Assembly: GCA_029573725.1 (NCBI GenBank)
Contig: JAKQDQ010000042.1
Location: 312,777 to 376,776 of the forward strand
DNA length: 64,000 nt
Source of the DNA: Verrucomicrobiota bacterium
GTDB taxonomy: Bacteria > Verrucomicrobiota > Verrucomicrobiia > Limisphaerales > JADLHS01
Direction of reading: 5' to 3'
The notes beneath the pieces were generated by a model, which searched no databases, was not told where the DNA came from, and saw nothing but the letters and a program-made list of their open reading frames with translations. Below are positions 43,710 through 54,000 of this stretch, in pieces. Numbering within the stretch: the first letter of the stretch is position 1; each line of letters starts with the position of its first letter. The position numbers and the translations under genes are program-made.

Positions 43710-46505
43710 TTAATCGCCTGCATGAAGCGCGCGCAGTTCGAACGGATACAGCTCCAGCCACACCTTGCCTTCATTGGCCGCCAGTGTTCGTCCACTGACT
43801 AATTCCGTCAACTCACCCTTGTCCGCCAGTTGAAGCGCGACGGCTTTTTTAGCGATCCAACCCGTGTTGACGATGGCGTAATACGTGCCGTGTTTCGGTG
43901 TATGAATGGCGCGCACCACCACTTCCGCGTCGTCGCTCGCGCCCGCCAGCCGCTCGCTGGGCAGCGCCGGCAGGGCGAGGAAATTGGCGTTGAACTCGCG
44001 CACGTAGCGCGGGAAACCGCGGCCCAAATTGCTGCCCAGCAAATAGCCCAGCAGCGTCGGGTCGCCGTTGGCCACAGCCACCGCCTCGGCCATCATGCAC
44101 GCCGGCCCCGCGTATTCCACGTCCGCGACGAAATACCCCAGCAATGGCTGGTCCTGGCGGTCAAACAGCATGTCCTCGTTCAAGGTGTAATGCCGGATGG
44201 CAGCCAGGCCCGCCGGCCCGCGGAACGCGTCGAAGGTCAGGGGCGACGCCACTGTGTAGAGCCGGTTGAACCCGTGGGTCAGCAACACGCCCGGGGTGTC
44301 GCGGTATCGTTCCGGATCGGCGGGTGGTCGGGAGTGCGGCCATTCCCATTGCCCCCAGTTCAAGGGCGCCGACTCCAGCGCTTGGAGATAGAGTTTCTCG
44401 CGCACGACGCGTTCGACCGGGATCGGCACGACTGGTTTGTTTTCGGGCCGTTGCTCCGGTGCGGCGAGAATTTTCTGCCACGCTTCCACGTCGTCGGTGA
44501 CGATGCGTTTCTCCCAGGTGGGGAAGTTTGGTCCGGGTTCGCCGGCCTCCGTGGTGTAGAGCACCAGCGCCTCGGGCAGGCCGCGTTGGCGGAGATAGTC
44601 CCGGATGCCGAGGAGAAACTCGCGCCGCTTGCCGAACCACCACGCCTCGTAGCGTCGCAAGAGCGCCGGGTCCGCGATGAGATCGGCGCGTGACACGGCT
44701 TTGTTTCCGTTGGCCTCGCGGGCAAAGCGTTCGCGCGTGGCGTTCGCGAAGCCCATGGGCAGTTGTCCGCGCGGACGCAGCCAGACGCCGAGGAATCGCG
44801 CCTGGTCTTCGAGCCGGACCACCGTCAGGTCCAGCATCTTCTGGAAATCGGCGGCCGTGTCCGGGTCGGTGATGTCAGCGTTCGCATTCTCCGCCCAGGT
44901 GATGTGCGTGTAAGCGTCGTCACGGGTCAGGGGCCGGGCGCGGCGCTGGTAGCCGAGTCCGTGATCGCCCCGGCTGCCGGCGTATTCGTAATAGGGCAAC
45001 AGGCTAAAGCCGCATTCGCCCATCAGCGCCACGATTTGCGCCCACAAATCCTTGGTGTGGCCGTTGTAATGCACCCAGTCGTTCCCCCCGTAAGGTGTCG
45101 GATCCCAATGCTGACAGGCGCCGAATTCCAGGAGGTCCTTGGTGTAGGTGTTCAGTCCGAGAAAGCGCATCTGATTCGCTTTGTACCGATACCAATCCAG
45201 CCGCTCCCGCACTCCGCGTTCGGTTTCCTTGTTGCTTTCCATCACGCCATCGGACATTTCCTCGCGCCAGAAAATGTGGCGCTGCGGCAGGGGCGCGGGC
45301 GGCAGACGCAGCGGTTGTGCGAGGGCCGCTTCATTTTTCACTTCGTAGAGTCGGAGACGTGACACGGCCGGGCCGCGCGAGGTGGGGTCATTCGCCCGGG
45401 AAAACTGGGCGATGGCCACGTCGAAACCCTCGTCGGCAGTGAGCGGACGCTCGCCCGCGCCCCGAAGGAACGCGAGGTCCGGAAACCGGTCGTGCAGGTT
45501 GAAATAGAGCGTCCAGGTCTCGTAGCGACCCGACAACGGCAGGCGCAGCGACTCCGGGTTGTTGTTGACGTATTTGGCATGGAGCGCATCGCCGATGGTC
45601 GTGCCGGTATGAAAACCGCGCGAGCTCTCGTTACCGCCGTTCCTCACGATCACACTGCGCGGTTGATCCTCGGGATATTCGACCGACAGCACATAGGCCG
45701 CGCCCGGCTTGAGCAGCTTCCATTTGCCCAGGCGGAACGCCATGTAGCTGGCGGCGCCGGCGGTGGGCGGCAGCACACGACAGGGCCGGCCCAGGATGGT
45801 TTCAACGCGGCTGACTCCCGCCGGGCTTTCGCGAAATTGGTGACCCGGCTCGGCGGCGGCGCAATCCACCTCGTCCACGAGCCGCACGCGACCAAACGGC
45901 GGCAGTTCCACCCAGGGCCGTCGCGCCAGTTCCTCGCGGGCCTGCTGGATTGCCCGGTCCCGTTCGGCGCGTTCCTGCGCTTCCGCCGCCCTTCGCGCCA
46001 GCAACGCCGCGTACGCCTCGGGCGTAAATTCGTAAAGCGCAATCTCGGCGAAGTTCGCGCCCGAGGACTTGAGTTCGATTTTCAACCAGCGCGTTGTGAC
46101 TTCAAGCGGCACGCGCGCCCAGTGCCGGTATTCGCGGCAGTCGTAGTTGGTGATTGTCTGCCAGTGGTCCGGCTCGCCGGCGGCGATGTCGAATTCTCCC
46201 TCGTTGTTCGTGTCGAAGACCCACAGCGCCGAGAGCCGATGCGGTTGCCCGAGGTCAATCGTGGCGCTGTAAGGGAACTCCTTCCAGTATTGCGACGAAA
46301 TCTTCCACCCATTGGTGGCGGCGTGCTGCGGCGGATCTCCAATGGCGGCCTGCTCGTCAATCAGGCCGGAGAAGTCCGCGCGCTCGGAGCTGCTGCGGAT
46401 CATCTCCGGCCGCAAAGTGACCCGCAGTTCCTGGGCAACCGCCGCGCAGATCCACAACGGCAGCACCAGTCCAAGCAGGGCGAGAGGGAAGCGGATGAGT
46501 TGCAT
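43710..46505 (-). CDS. Exported glycosidase-like protein with N-terminal discoidin-like domain
   Basis: The product, about 931 residues, has a signal peptide (residues 1-24, FPLALLGLVLPLWICAAVAQ) and a discoidin/F5-8-like segment (about 40-170; YSATIDLGQPHRLSALWVFD, HWARVPLEVTTRWLKIELKS). A charged helix of about 40 residues (ARRAAEAQERAERDRAIQQA) and a beta domain follow, then a probable TIM barrel (about 420-800; RFLGLNTYTKDLLEFGACQH, CGFSLLPYYEYAGSRGDHGL, ALVLYTTEAGEPGPNFPTWE) and a C-terminal beta domain. The layout is that of a secreted glycoside hydrolase, but I could not place it in a family. ATG 46505 is preferred because the signal follows. Divergent from the FAD oxidoreductase gene. 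Confidence 0.72.
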   Translation of the reverse strand: MQLIRFPLALLGLVLPLWICAAVAQELRVTLRPEMIRSSSERADFSGLIDEQAAIGDPPQHAATNGWKISSQYWKEFPYSATIDLGQPHRLSALWVFDTNNEGEFDIAAGEPDHWQTITNYDCREYRHWARVPLEVTTRWLKIELKSSGANFAEIALYEFTPEAYAALLARRAAEAQERAERDRAIQQAREELARRPWVELPPFGRVRLVDEVDCAAAEPGHQFRESPAGVSRVETILGRPCRVLPPTAGAASYMAFRLGKWKLLKPGAAYVLSVEYPEDQPRSVIVRNGGNESSRGFHTGTTIGDALHAKYVNNNPESLRLPLSGRYETWTLYFNLHDRFPDLAFLRGAGERPLTADEGFDVAIAQFSRANDPTSRGPAVSRLRLYEVKNEAALAQPLRLPPAPLPQRHIFWREEMSDGVMESNKETERGVRERLDWYRYKANQMRFLGLNTYTKDLLEFGACQHWDPTPYGGNDWVHYNGHTKDLWAQIVALMGECGFSLLPYYEYAGSRGDHGLGYQRRARPLTRDDAYTHITWAENANADITDPDTAADFQKMLDLTVVRLEDQARFLGVWLRPRGQLPMGFANATRERFAREANGNKAVSRADLIADPALLRRYEAWWFGKRREFLLGIRDYLRQRGLPEALVLYTTEAGEPGPNFPTWEKRIVTDDVEAWQKILAAPEQRPENKPVVPIPVERVVREKLYLQALESAPLNWGQWEWPHSRPPADPERYRDTPGVLLTHGFNRLYTVASPLTFDAFRGPAGLAAIRHYTLNEDMLFDRQDQPLLGYFVADVEYAGPACMMAEAVAVANGDPTLLGYLLGSNLGRGFPRYVREFNANFLALPALPSERLAGASDDAEVVVRAIHTPKHGTYYAIVNTGWIAKKAVALQLADKGELTELVSGRTLAANEGKVWLELYPFELRALHAGD

Positions 46506-46621
46506 GATCGATACGTGTCGCGCACAGCGTGCCGCATGTCGCCGGGCTCCGTCAACCCGGCCGCGGCGGACCGCGTCTTTGCACGCTCGACAGCCCGCCG
46601 CCGATCCCGTCATGATGGCGC

Positions 46622-49312
46622 ATGGCAAGCATGGGGCGGGTGATTGCTGGTTTCGCGTGTTCCACCGCGGTGATGGCCGGGGCGGCCACGGTGGTGGAAT
46701 CGGATATTTGTGTGTATGGAGGCACCTCCGGGGGGATCGCGGCGGCAGTGCAGGCCACCCGGATGGGCAGGACCGTTTCGCTGGCGGTGTTCAACACGCA
46801 TTTGGGCGGGCTGACCACGGGCGGGCTGGGGGCCACGGATGTTGGCAACATCGGCTCCATCGGTGGCGTGGCGCGCGAATTTTATCAACGCATCGGCCGG
46901 CGCTATCAACAGGCGGAACGGTTCAATTTTGAACCCCACGTGGCCCGCGCGGTGTACACGGACTGGCTGGCGGAAATTGGCGTGACGCCGCGCTGGAATC
47001 AGCGGCTCCAGGCGGTGGAGAAGGACGGGGAACGCATCACGCAGCTGACGATGGAAGACGGCACGGTGTACCGCGCCAAAATGTTCATTGACGCCACCTA
47101 CGAAGGCGACCTGATGGCGCTGGCCGGCGTGAGCTTCACTTTTGGGCGGGAGGGCACGAATGTTTACGGTGAATCGCTGAATGGGATCCGCGCCGAAACA
47201 CCCTTTCACCAGTTCACCGTGCCGGTGGACCCCTACGTGGTGCCGGGCGATCCGGCGAGCGGGTTGCTGCCGTTCATCCAGGCCGGGGAGGGCGGCGTTC
47301 CCGGGGAGGGCGATCACCGCATTCAAGCGTTCAATTACCGGCTGTGTTTCACGCAAAATCCGACGAACAAGCTGCCACATGCGGTGCCACCGAATTATGA
47401 CCCGGCACAATACGAACTGCTGGGCCGGCTGCTGGAGGCGCGGGTGGCTGCGGGCGAAACGCTGACCATCCACCAGTTTTTTGGCGTGATCAACATGCCC
47501 AACGGGAAGACGGACATGAACAACAACGGCGCGTTCTCCACGGACTTCATCGGCATGAATTACACCTACCCGACCAACACCTACGCCGCCCGGGAGGCGA
47601 TGGACCGCGCCCATCTCGAATATGTGCAGGGGCTGGTGTATTATCTGGCCACGAGCCCGCGTGCCCCCGCCTCCCTGCGCGCGCAGATGCTCAGCTGGGG
47701 ACCGTGCCGGGATGAATGGCCGGAAACCGGCGGGTATTCGCCGCAAATCTACGTGCGTGAAGCGCGACGCCTGGTCAGTGATTACGTGATGACCCAGGCC
47801 GATTGCCAGAGCGCCCGCCAGGCGGCGGATTCCATCTGCCTCGGTTCCTACAACATGGATTCGCACAACTGTCAGCGCGTGGTGCAGCACGGTTGGGTGC
47901 GGAATGAGGGCGACGTGCAGGTGCGCGCGCCCGTCCCGTATCCGATCGCCTACCGGTCCATCGTGCCGCGGGTGGGGGAATGTGAAAACCTGTTCGTTAC
48001 TTTCGCCATTGCCGCCAGCCACATCGCGTTCGGTTCGACCCGGATGGAGCCGGTTTTCATGATGACGAGCCAGGCCGCGGCCACGGCCGCCGCGTTCGCC
48101 ATTGACGACGCCGTGCCGGTCCAACAGGTCTCCTATGCCAAGCTCGCGCTGCAACTGCGGGCCGACGGACAAATTCTCGCCTGGGGCGACCCGGGCGTGG
48201 AGGGGACGGTGCTGGATAACACGGATCCGCGCGTCGTCTTCAGCGGCGTGTGGAGCAACAGCACCTCGGTGCCCGGTTATTGGGGCAACAATTACGCGCA
48301 TGACGGCGACGAACTGAAGGGTCTCAAGATGGCGGTATTTCGTCCCAACCTGCCCGCTGCGGATTCGTATGACGTTTATCTCCGCTGGACGACGCACGCG
48401 AACCGCGCCACCCGGGTGCCGGTGGATATTGTGCATCCGGCCGGGGTGGAAACCGTGTTCGTGGACCAGACCCGGGACAACGGCACCTGGGTGCGTTTGC
48501 TCACCACCAACTTCAACGCCGGAACGAACGGCTATCTGCGGATACGCACGACGGGGACCGGCGGGTTTGTGATTGCCGATGCCGCCCGGTGGGTTCCGGT
48601 TGCCGGGGCGGATCAGCCGTGGGTGCAATTAATCGCCACCGACCCGGTGGCCAGTGAAACGGGGAAGGTGGCCACGTTGTTGTTCAGCCGGCCGGACTTT
48701 GCCACCAACGCCGCGGTCACGGTGCAATATGAATTGAGTGGCCCCGCCCGCAATGGCGTGGATTACGAGGCCTTGCCAGGCAGTTTGGTTTTACCCGCCG
48801 GCGTGGCCCGGGCGCGGGTGATCGTGGCGGCCATCCCCGACGCGATCCCCGAGGGAGACAAGTGGTTGACGGTTACGCTCGCGCCGGGGCCGGGCTACAC
48901 CGTGGGTGCGCTGTCGGCCGCCCAGGTCCGGATTCTTGACGCTCCATTCGATGCGTGGCGGTGGCAGCACTTTTCCGCGCCGGAGCTGGAAGCGCCGGAG
49001 GTGAGCGGCGCGGCGGCGGATCCGGATCAGGATGGAGCCGACAACTGGCACGAGTTCGTTGCGGGCACCCATCCCCGCGATGCAACGAGTGTGTTGCGCG
49101 TGCGGATTGATGCCTCCACCAATACGGCGGAACTCCAATTTTCAGCGGCAACCAATCGCGCGCTCACCCTGCAGTACTGCGATCGGTTGCCGACAGATAC
49201 ATGGCAGGATTTGACCAACATCGCGCCCGCCACGGTCGAGCGGATCATTATTTACACCGACGTGCTTCCGCCCGGTTTGACCAATCGTTATTATCGCGTC
49301 CGTGTGCCTTGA
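46622..49312 (+). CDS. Exported FAD-dependent oxidoreductase with golvesin-like and Calx-beta modules
   Basis: The 896-residue protein has a signal peptide (to about residue 21) and an FAD-dependent oxidoreductase of the PF12831 type: Rossmann loop DICVYGGTSGGIAAAVQATR, THLGGLTTGGLGATDVG, MFIDATYEGDLMALAGVSF, RRLVSDYVMTQADCQ and IAASHIAFGSTRMEPVFMM. After residue 530 come a golvesin-like beta domain (RVVFSGVWSNSTSVPGYWGN, YDVYLRWTTHANRATRVPVD, FVIADAARWVPV), a Calx-beta repeat (about 670-775; GPARNGVDYEALPGSLVLPA), and a C-terminal thrombospondin-3-like piece (DPDQDGADNWHEFVAGTHP) with a short beta tail. Such proteins are frequent in Planctomycetota and Verrucomicrobiota near sugar genes; the substrate is unknown. 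ATG 46631 is an alternative start. Confidence 0.87.
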   Translation: MASMGRVIAGFACSTAVMAGAATVVESDICVYGGTSGGIAAAVQATRMGRTVSLAVFNTHLGGLTTGGLGATDVGNIGSIGGVAREFYQRIGRRYQQAERFNFEPHVARAVYTDWLAEIGVTPRWNQRLQAVEKDGERITQLTMEDGTVYRAKMFIDATYEGDLMALAGVSFTFGREGTNVYGESLNGIRAETPFHQFTVPVDPYVVPGDPASGLLPFIQAGEGGVPGEGDHRIQAFNYRLCFTQNPTNKLPHAVPPNYDPAQYELLGRLLEARVAAGETLTIHQFFGVINMPNGKTDMNNNGAFSTDFIGMNYTYPTNTYAAREAMDRAHLEYVQGLVYYLATSPRAPASLRAQMLSWGPCRDEWPETGGYSPQIYVREARRLVSDYVMTQADCQSARQAADSICLGSYNMDSHNCQRVVQHGWVRNEGDVQVRAPVPYPIAYRSIVPRVGECENLFVTFAIAASHIAFGSTRMEPVFMMTSQAAATAAAFAIDDAVPVQQVSYAKLALQLRADGQILAWGDPGVEGTVLDNTDPRVVFSGVWSNSTSVPGYWGNNYAHDGDELKGLKMAVFRPNLPAADSYDVYLRWTTHANRATRVPVDIVHPAGVETVFVDQTRDNGTWVRLLTTNFNAGTNGYLRIRTTGTGGFVIADAARWVPVAGADQPWVQLIATDPVASETGKVATLLFSRPDFATNAAVTVQYELSGPARNGVDYEALPGSLVLPAGVARARVIVAAIPDAIPEGDKWLTVTLAPGPGYTVGALSAAQVRILDAPFDAWRWQHFSAPELEAPEVSGAAADPDQDGADNWHEFVAGTHPRDATSVLRVRIDASTNTAELQFSAATNRALTLQYCDRLPTDTWQDLTNIAPATVERIIIYTDVLPPGLTNRYYRVRVP

Positions 49313-49351
49313 CCGGCCGGGGCGCACCTCCCCGGAACCCCATCTGCCTCC

Positions 49352-50941
49352 ATGACCCCGCTGACCAGTGAAACCACTCCCGCCCCACCGGGCGCGCGCC
49401 GCAGCCCGACAACGTTCGGGCGCGCTTTCTGGGTGCTCAACTCCATCGAAATGTGGGAACGCCTGGCGTTCTACAACCTGCGCGTGATGGCGCCGATCTA
49501 TATCATGCAGGCGGACAATCCGGGCGGACTGCATTTGACCGCGGCGGACAAAGGGACGATCTACGCCTGGTGGGCGGCGTTCCAATCCCTGCTGCCCATT
49601 GTCACTGGCGGTTATGCGGATCGGTTTGGCTACAAACGCACGTTGGGCTTTGCGTTGACCCTGATGTTGCTGGGGTACCTGATGATTGCCTTTTTGCGCG
49701 ATGTGGGATTCGTGAGCAATTATTTGGGTTTTTTCCTCGGTATCATGGTGCTGGCCACGGGCACGGCTTTTTTTAAGCCAAGCCTCCAGGGCTCGCTCGC
49801 GCACCATTTGCCGCGCGAAAAATCCTCGGTGGGCTGGAGTATCTTCTACTGGATCGTCAACGTCGGCGCGTTTATTGGACATTACCTGCCCACGATCATG
49901 TTGGGGCTGAGCGTTTTGCTGCCGGGGTGGTTGCACGCTGCGGCACATTCGCCGGGCGCCTGGCGCAATCTCTTTCTGGCTTCCGCCGTATTCACCTCGT
50001 TCAACCTGTGCCTGCTGTTTTTCGTGGCCGACGTGCCCAGCGGAGCGTCCAAAACGGAAACCATTCTGCAGGTGCTGCGGCGGACATTGCGGGACGTGAT
50101 GGAACCCCGCCTGCTGGCCTGGCTGGCCATCATGTCGTGCTTCTGGTTGATGATGTATCAACTGTGGGACTTGCAGCCCAACTTTATTGCCGATTGGGTG
50201 GACAGCGGGTCGCTGGCGACAGGCCTGAACTGGCTGCCGGCGGGGTTGTATGCGGCGCTGGTGGAGGACACGCCGCGTGGACCGATGATTCCGCAGCAAA
50301 TTCTGCTGAGCGCCAATGCGTTGTTCATCATTCTGGGGGTCGTGGGCGTGGGCTGGTTGACGCGCCGGTTGCGGACGCTTACCGCGATGCTGATCGGCAT
50401 GGGCATGGCCACGCTGGGGATTTTGGTGGCCGGCTGGACCATGAACGCCTGGATTCTGGTGCTGGGCATTTTCTTCTTTTCCCTGGGCGAGATGGCCACC
50501 GGACCGAAGAAAATCGAATATCTTTCCTTGATTGCGCCGCCGGGCAAAAAGGGCCTCTATCTGGGGTACGCCAATATTCCCGTGGGCATCGGCGTGTACG
50601 TCGGCTCAAAACTCGCCGGCCACGTCTATGGTCACTACGGCGAGAAGGCGATGCTGGCGCTGCGGTATCTGGCGGAGAAAACGCCGTTCGGCGCCGACAA
50701 GGGTTGGCACGGTGACATGTCGCAGTTGGAAACCACGCTCGGCATAGCGCGGACGGAAGCGATGCATCAATTGCAGCAAATCACGGGGCTGGATCCCGTG
50801 GCCGCCACCCGGATGCTTTGGGAGACTTACCACCCGCAGGTCAGTGTCTGGGTGCCGTTTGCCTTGATCGGGGTGGCGGCGGCGATGGCCCTCTGGTTTT
50901 TCGGTCGTGCCGCCCGGAAATGGAAGGACATGGATGCCTGA
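49352..50941 (+). CDS. POT-family (MFS) transporter
   Basis: The 529-residue protein has 12-14 membrane segments with POT/PTR features: FWVLNSIEMWERLAFYNLRV (the E-x-x-E-R-like helix 1), TIYAWWAAFQSLLPIVTGGY, ADRFGYKRTLGFALTLMLLG, TGTAFFKPSLQGSLAHHLPR and IFYWIVNVGAFIGHYLPTIM. A periplasmic loop and ENAL-like C-terminal helices follow. POT members import di- and tripeptides, nitrate or amino acids with protons. This one is diverged (ERLAFYN for ERFSYYG), so the substrate is open. It follows the FAD oxidoreductase by 39 bases and may be its operon partner, importing a breakdown product. Confidence 0.83.
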   Translation: MTPLTSETTPAPPGARRSPTTFGRAFWVLNSIEMWERLAFYNLRVMAPIYIMQADNPGGLHLTAADKGTIYAWWAAFQSLLPIVTGGYADRFGYKRTLGFALTLMLLGYLMIAFLRDVGFVSNYLGFFLGIMVLATGTAFFKPSLQGSLAHHLPREKSSVGWSIFYWIVNVGAFIGHYLPTIMLGLSVLLPGWLHAAAHSPGAWRNLFLASAVFTSFNLCLLFFVADVPSGASKTETILQVLRRTLRDVMEPRLLAWLAIMSCFWLMMYQLWDLQPNFIADWVDSGSLATGLNWLPAGLYAALVEDTPRGPMIPQQILLSANALFIILGVVGVGWLTRRLRTLTAMLIGMGMATLGILVAGWTMNAWILVLGIFFFSLGEMATGPKKIEYLSLIAPPGKKGLYLGYANIPVGIGVYVGSKLAGHVYGHYGEKAMLALRYLAEKTPFGADKGWHGDMSQLETTLGIARTEAMHQLQQITGLDPVAATRMLWETYHPQVSVWVPFALIGVAAAMALWFFGRAARKWKDMDA

Positions 50942-50953
50942 ACCGGCCCCGGC

Positions 50954-50973
50954 GCGCGCCGTCAGGGGCGCGC
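50954..50973. other. GC hairpin between convergent genes
   Basis: A 7-bp perfect stem (GCGCGCC, GTCAGG, GGCGCGC) lies 12 bases after the transporter stop. There is no T tract on the plus strand, so termination function is doubtful. It could act as a weak barrier between the converging transporter and the giant-protein operon. Confidence 0.35.
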
Positions 50974-51062
50974 AAAATCGCCGGGGATCAGTTCCCGCAC
51001 CGCGCTCACGATCAACGGTTCGACGCCCTCTGGTTTGATCGTGCGGAGAGGAGGGACGAGCC

Positions 51063-54000
51063 TCACTTCAAACTCAGGGACAGTCGCCAGAACGCGGCGT
51101 CGGCCCCGGGATCCCTTGTGGCCACGATGCGGAAATATCCGCCACCCACATTCTCGACAACAGCAAATTGTTCCCACCAAGCGCCGCCGAGTGCGGGAAC
51201 GGTCTGTAATTTGAAATTAATGAACTGCGCATACGCGGGCGGAAAGTGCCACGTGAGTTGCACCGTGGTTTCATTCACCGCGGCAATCTCCACGGCGGGC
51301 AACCCGAGTTGCGCCGGCGGATAATTCCCGGGCGACCACGGGTCGCTGCCATCGAGATAACTTTGCAACAACGTGTAACCGCCGCCGAGGTCCGCAAAGG
51401 GATCATTACCGGGCGCTCCGAAGAACAGTCGCTCCCAATCATCATCTAACAGGTTGCCGTCACTGTCGGTCGCGGAAGGCAACGGCACACTGGTGACGCG
51501 CGTTTGCGCCTCGTTGCCGATGCGGACGACTTCGAGCGTTTCAGTGGCACACGCACTCGCCGGTACATCCGCAAAGCCCAACACCTGCAATGCCAGGCCG
51601 GGCACGACGTGAAACGCATTTGGAAAGCGATACGGCCGGCCGTTTGCATCCACGAGCGCAACGGTGTTGCCGAAAGCAAACCGATCCAGAATCGTGCAGT
51701 TCAAACCGACAGAATCCGCCCGCACCCGCAAGTCGCGCGTCACCACCGGGCGGGATGATGGCATATTCAGCAGGGAGTCCAAGCCCTGCAATGCTGCTGT
51801 GTAATCCTCGACGGTCAACGGCGTGAGGGTCGCGCCGATTTCCGGTGGCAGCCCACCGACCCAGTCATTGCGATACGCTGACGGCATCACGCCGGTGGCG
51901 AGGAACTCGCGCAAGGCCTCCAGCGGTCCTGGGAATGCGCCCGGAAACACGCCCCCCCAGCGCGCACTGATGCGATACACATCCAGCGTGACGGCGCGCA
52001 ACGCCACCAGCTTGTTATCGCTGGATTCACGCAAGGCCATGCGCATCGTCTTGATGACTTCCCCCAGCAGATGCCCCGTGTCTGATGGCGAACGATACCG
52101 TTCCAGTTCTTCCAGTTGCTCAGGGGTGGGCAGCACGCGACCGGTGGCCACGCCATTCGTCGGGATCGGTGTGGCCGGCTCGGAACTGCGATACGCCGTG
52201 AGCGTGAGCCGATTTGGATTCGCGTTGCCGGGCGTCGGCAGATAGCTCGCGGGCAATACGCCGCGCATCACGAAGCGCCGCGTGATCCATTGCTCGAAGA
52301 CCAATGTGAGCGTGGTTTCCAACGGATCAATCGTCGCTCCCACACTCGGCGGAGGGTTCGTCTGGTAAAATTGAATGGCCGCCGCCTTCCACGCCGCTGC
52401 TTCCGTTGCATCGGAACCACCGCCGTAGGGATGCACGAACGTCACCGCGCTGGACGCCGGCAACACCACGAGGCCCGCCAGTTCGCGACCTTGAAAAAGT
52501 GAACCTGCGCTGTACGGCGGAACAAAATCCAGGGCGAACGACGGTGAACTCGCCGCCACGGTGACGCGCGACCGCCCGGCGCGACCAATGCCGCGCAACC
52601 AAGCCGCCGTCTGGTTCGCCCCAAAGTAGCCCCAGTGCTCCGCCAGGTTGGAATCGAGCGCCTGGCCACTGACATCATAAACCGTGATGTGATTGCCAGG
52701 ATTAGGTTGTCCGTCCGGCAACGCATGTCCGGCGACCAGCGTCGGGACGCTGGCGGTAGTCAGTCCGTCGTGTGACCATGGACGCACATGCAACTCCAGC
52801 GCCGTGCCCGAAGTGTGACGCAACGGCACGCCGGTGTTTTCGAGCAGAATTTGCAGGTAGTTCAGCGTGTTGCCCGGATTATTATTCGCCGCGCGATCCG
52901 GCAACTCGGCGGGGTTAAATCCCAACCCCAATTTCACGTAATCCGGAATCCCATCGTCCAGCGTGCTGAGTTGCCCGGCGGGACTGTTGAAACGGTACCA
53001 CACGTCCAGGACCGCCGTGCGCGCGACACCCGCAGTGGCGTACGCCTGCAACCGCGTGTCGCGATGCAGCCAGATTGGCTGCGTATAAGCCTGCCACGCC
53101 GCGCCGGCTTGGGTGCGAAACACGATGCTGAAACCGGCCGGCGCGATGAGCGTCACCGCCACGCCCTCGTTAAATGTGCCGGGCAACGGCGTGGGTTTGA
53201 CCGCACCCGCCGCCACGCCCGACGCCGCGTCGAGGGGAAACACGGAGAGTTGCGGCTCGAACTGGCTCGCGAGCACATGCGTCGCCCCGCCCGGCGCGGC
53301 GCCAAAACTCACTGCGGCGGGTTGCGCCAGACCGCTCAACTCGTCCGAGAAAGTTTCGCCGGTTGCGGACACTGGCGGCCCGAGCCACGGTGAAGACGAC
53401 CAGTCATGGGAGCGTTGCCGACTCAGCACCCGCGCGTTGGGCGCGACAAACGGCTCGCCGGAATACACCAGCACGTGCCCGGCGCCGCTCACTTCCGACA
53501 CCGGCGCGAGCGTCGTCGTGTTCACCAGATCGTAATTCCCCGTGCCGCTGTTGAATTTGTAACTGCGCGCGGTGCGGGAACGTTCCGTGACCCCAGGTCC
53601 GGAGAGCAGTTGAAACCCATTCGCGCCATTCGGCAGCGCCACCACGCTGGTGAACACTTCACCTGCAGGCGGCGTGAACGTGGCGCTGTTCGTTCCGTCC
53701 GGCGTGTGACGCAACACCGCCTGCGAGCCCTCCGCCGCAATCACCAACAGCCGCGCGGTGTTGTCGGCCGCCACCACCGCGATGCGACCGATGGCGAATC
53801 CCGCGGGCTGGCTGACCGGCGCCCCGGCGGCATAGTTGACGCCATCAAACGTGAGCGGATGCACCTGATAGGTGCCCGCGCCGGGCACATAGGTGACCAG
53901 TTGCGCGAGTGGCCCGGCAAACGGGCTGAGCACAAATTGTCCATCAACCGGCAGTGACGGAACCGTGAGTCGCAGTGGCGAACCGGCTTCATTCAACGCC

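Noticed and set aside
50962-51062. A minus-strand tail reading RTIKPEGVEPLIVSAVRELI just beyond giant gene 3
   Set aside because: It looks protein-like, but it is only about 33 codons outside the overlapping gene, has no start of its own and matches no family; at most a trace of a lost gene.
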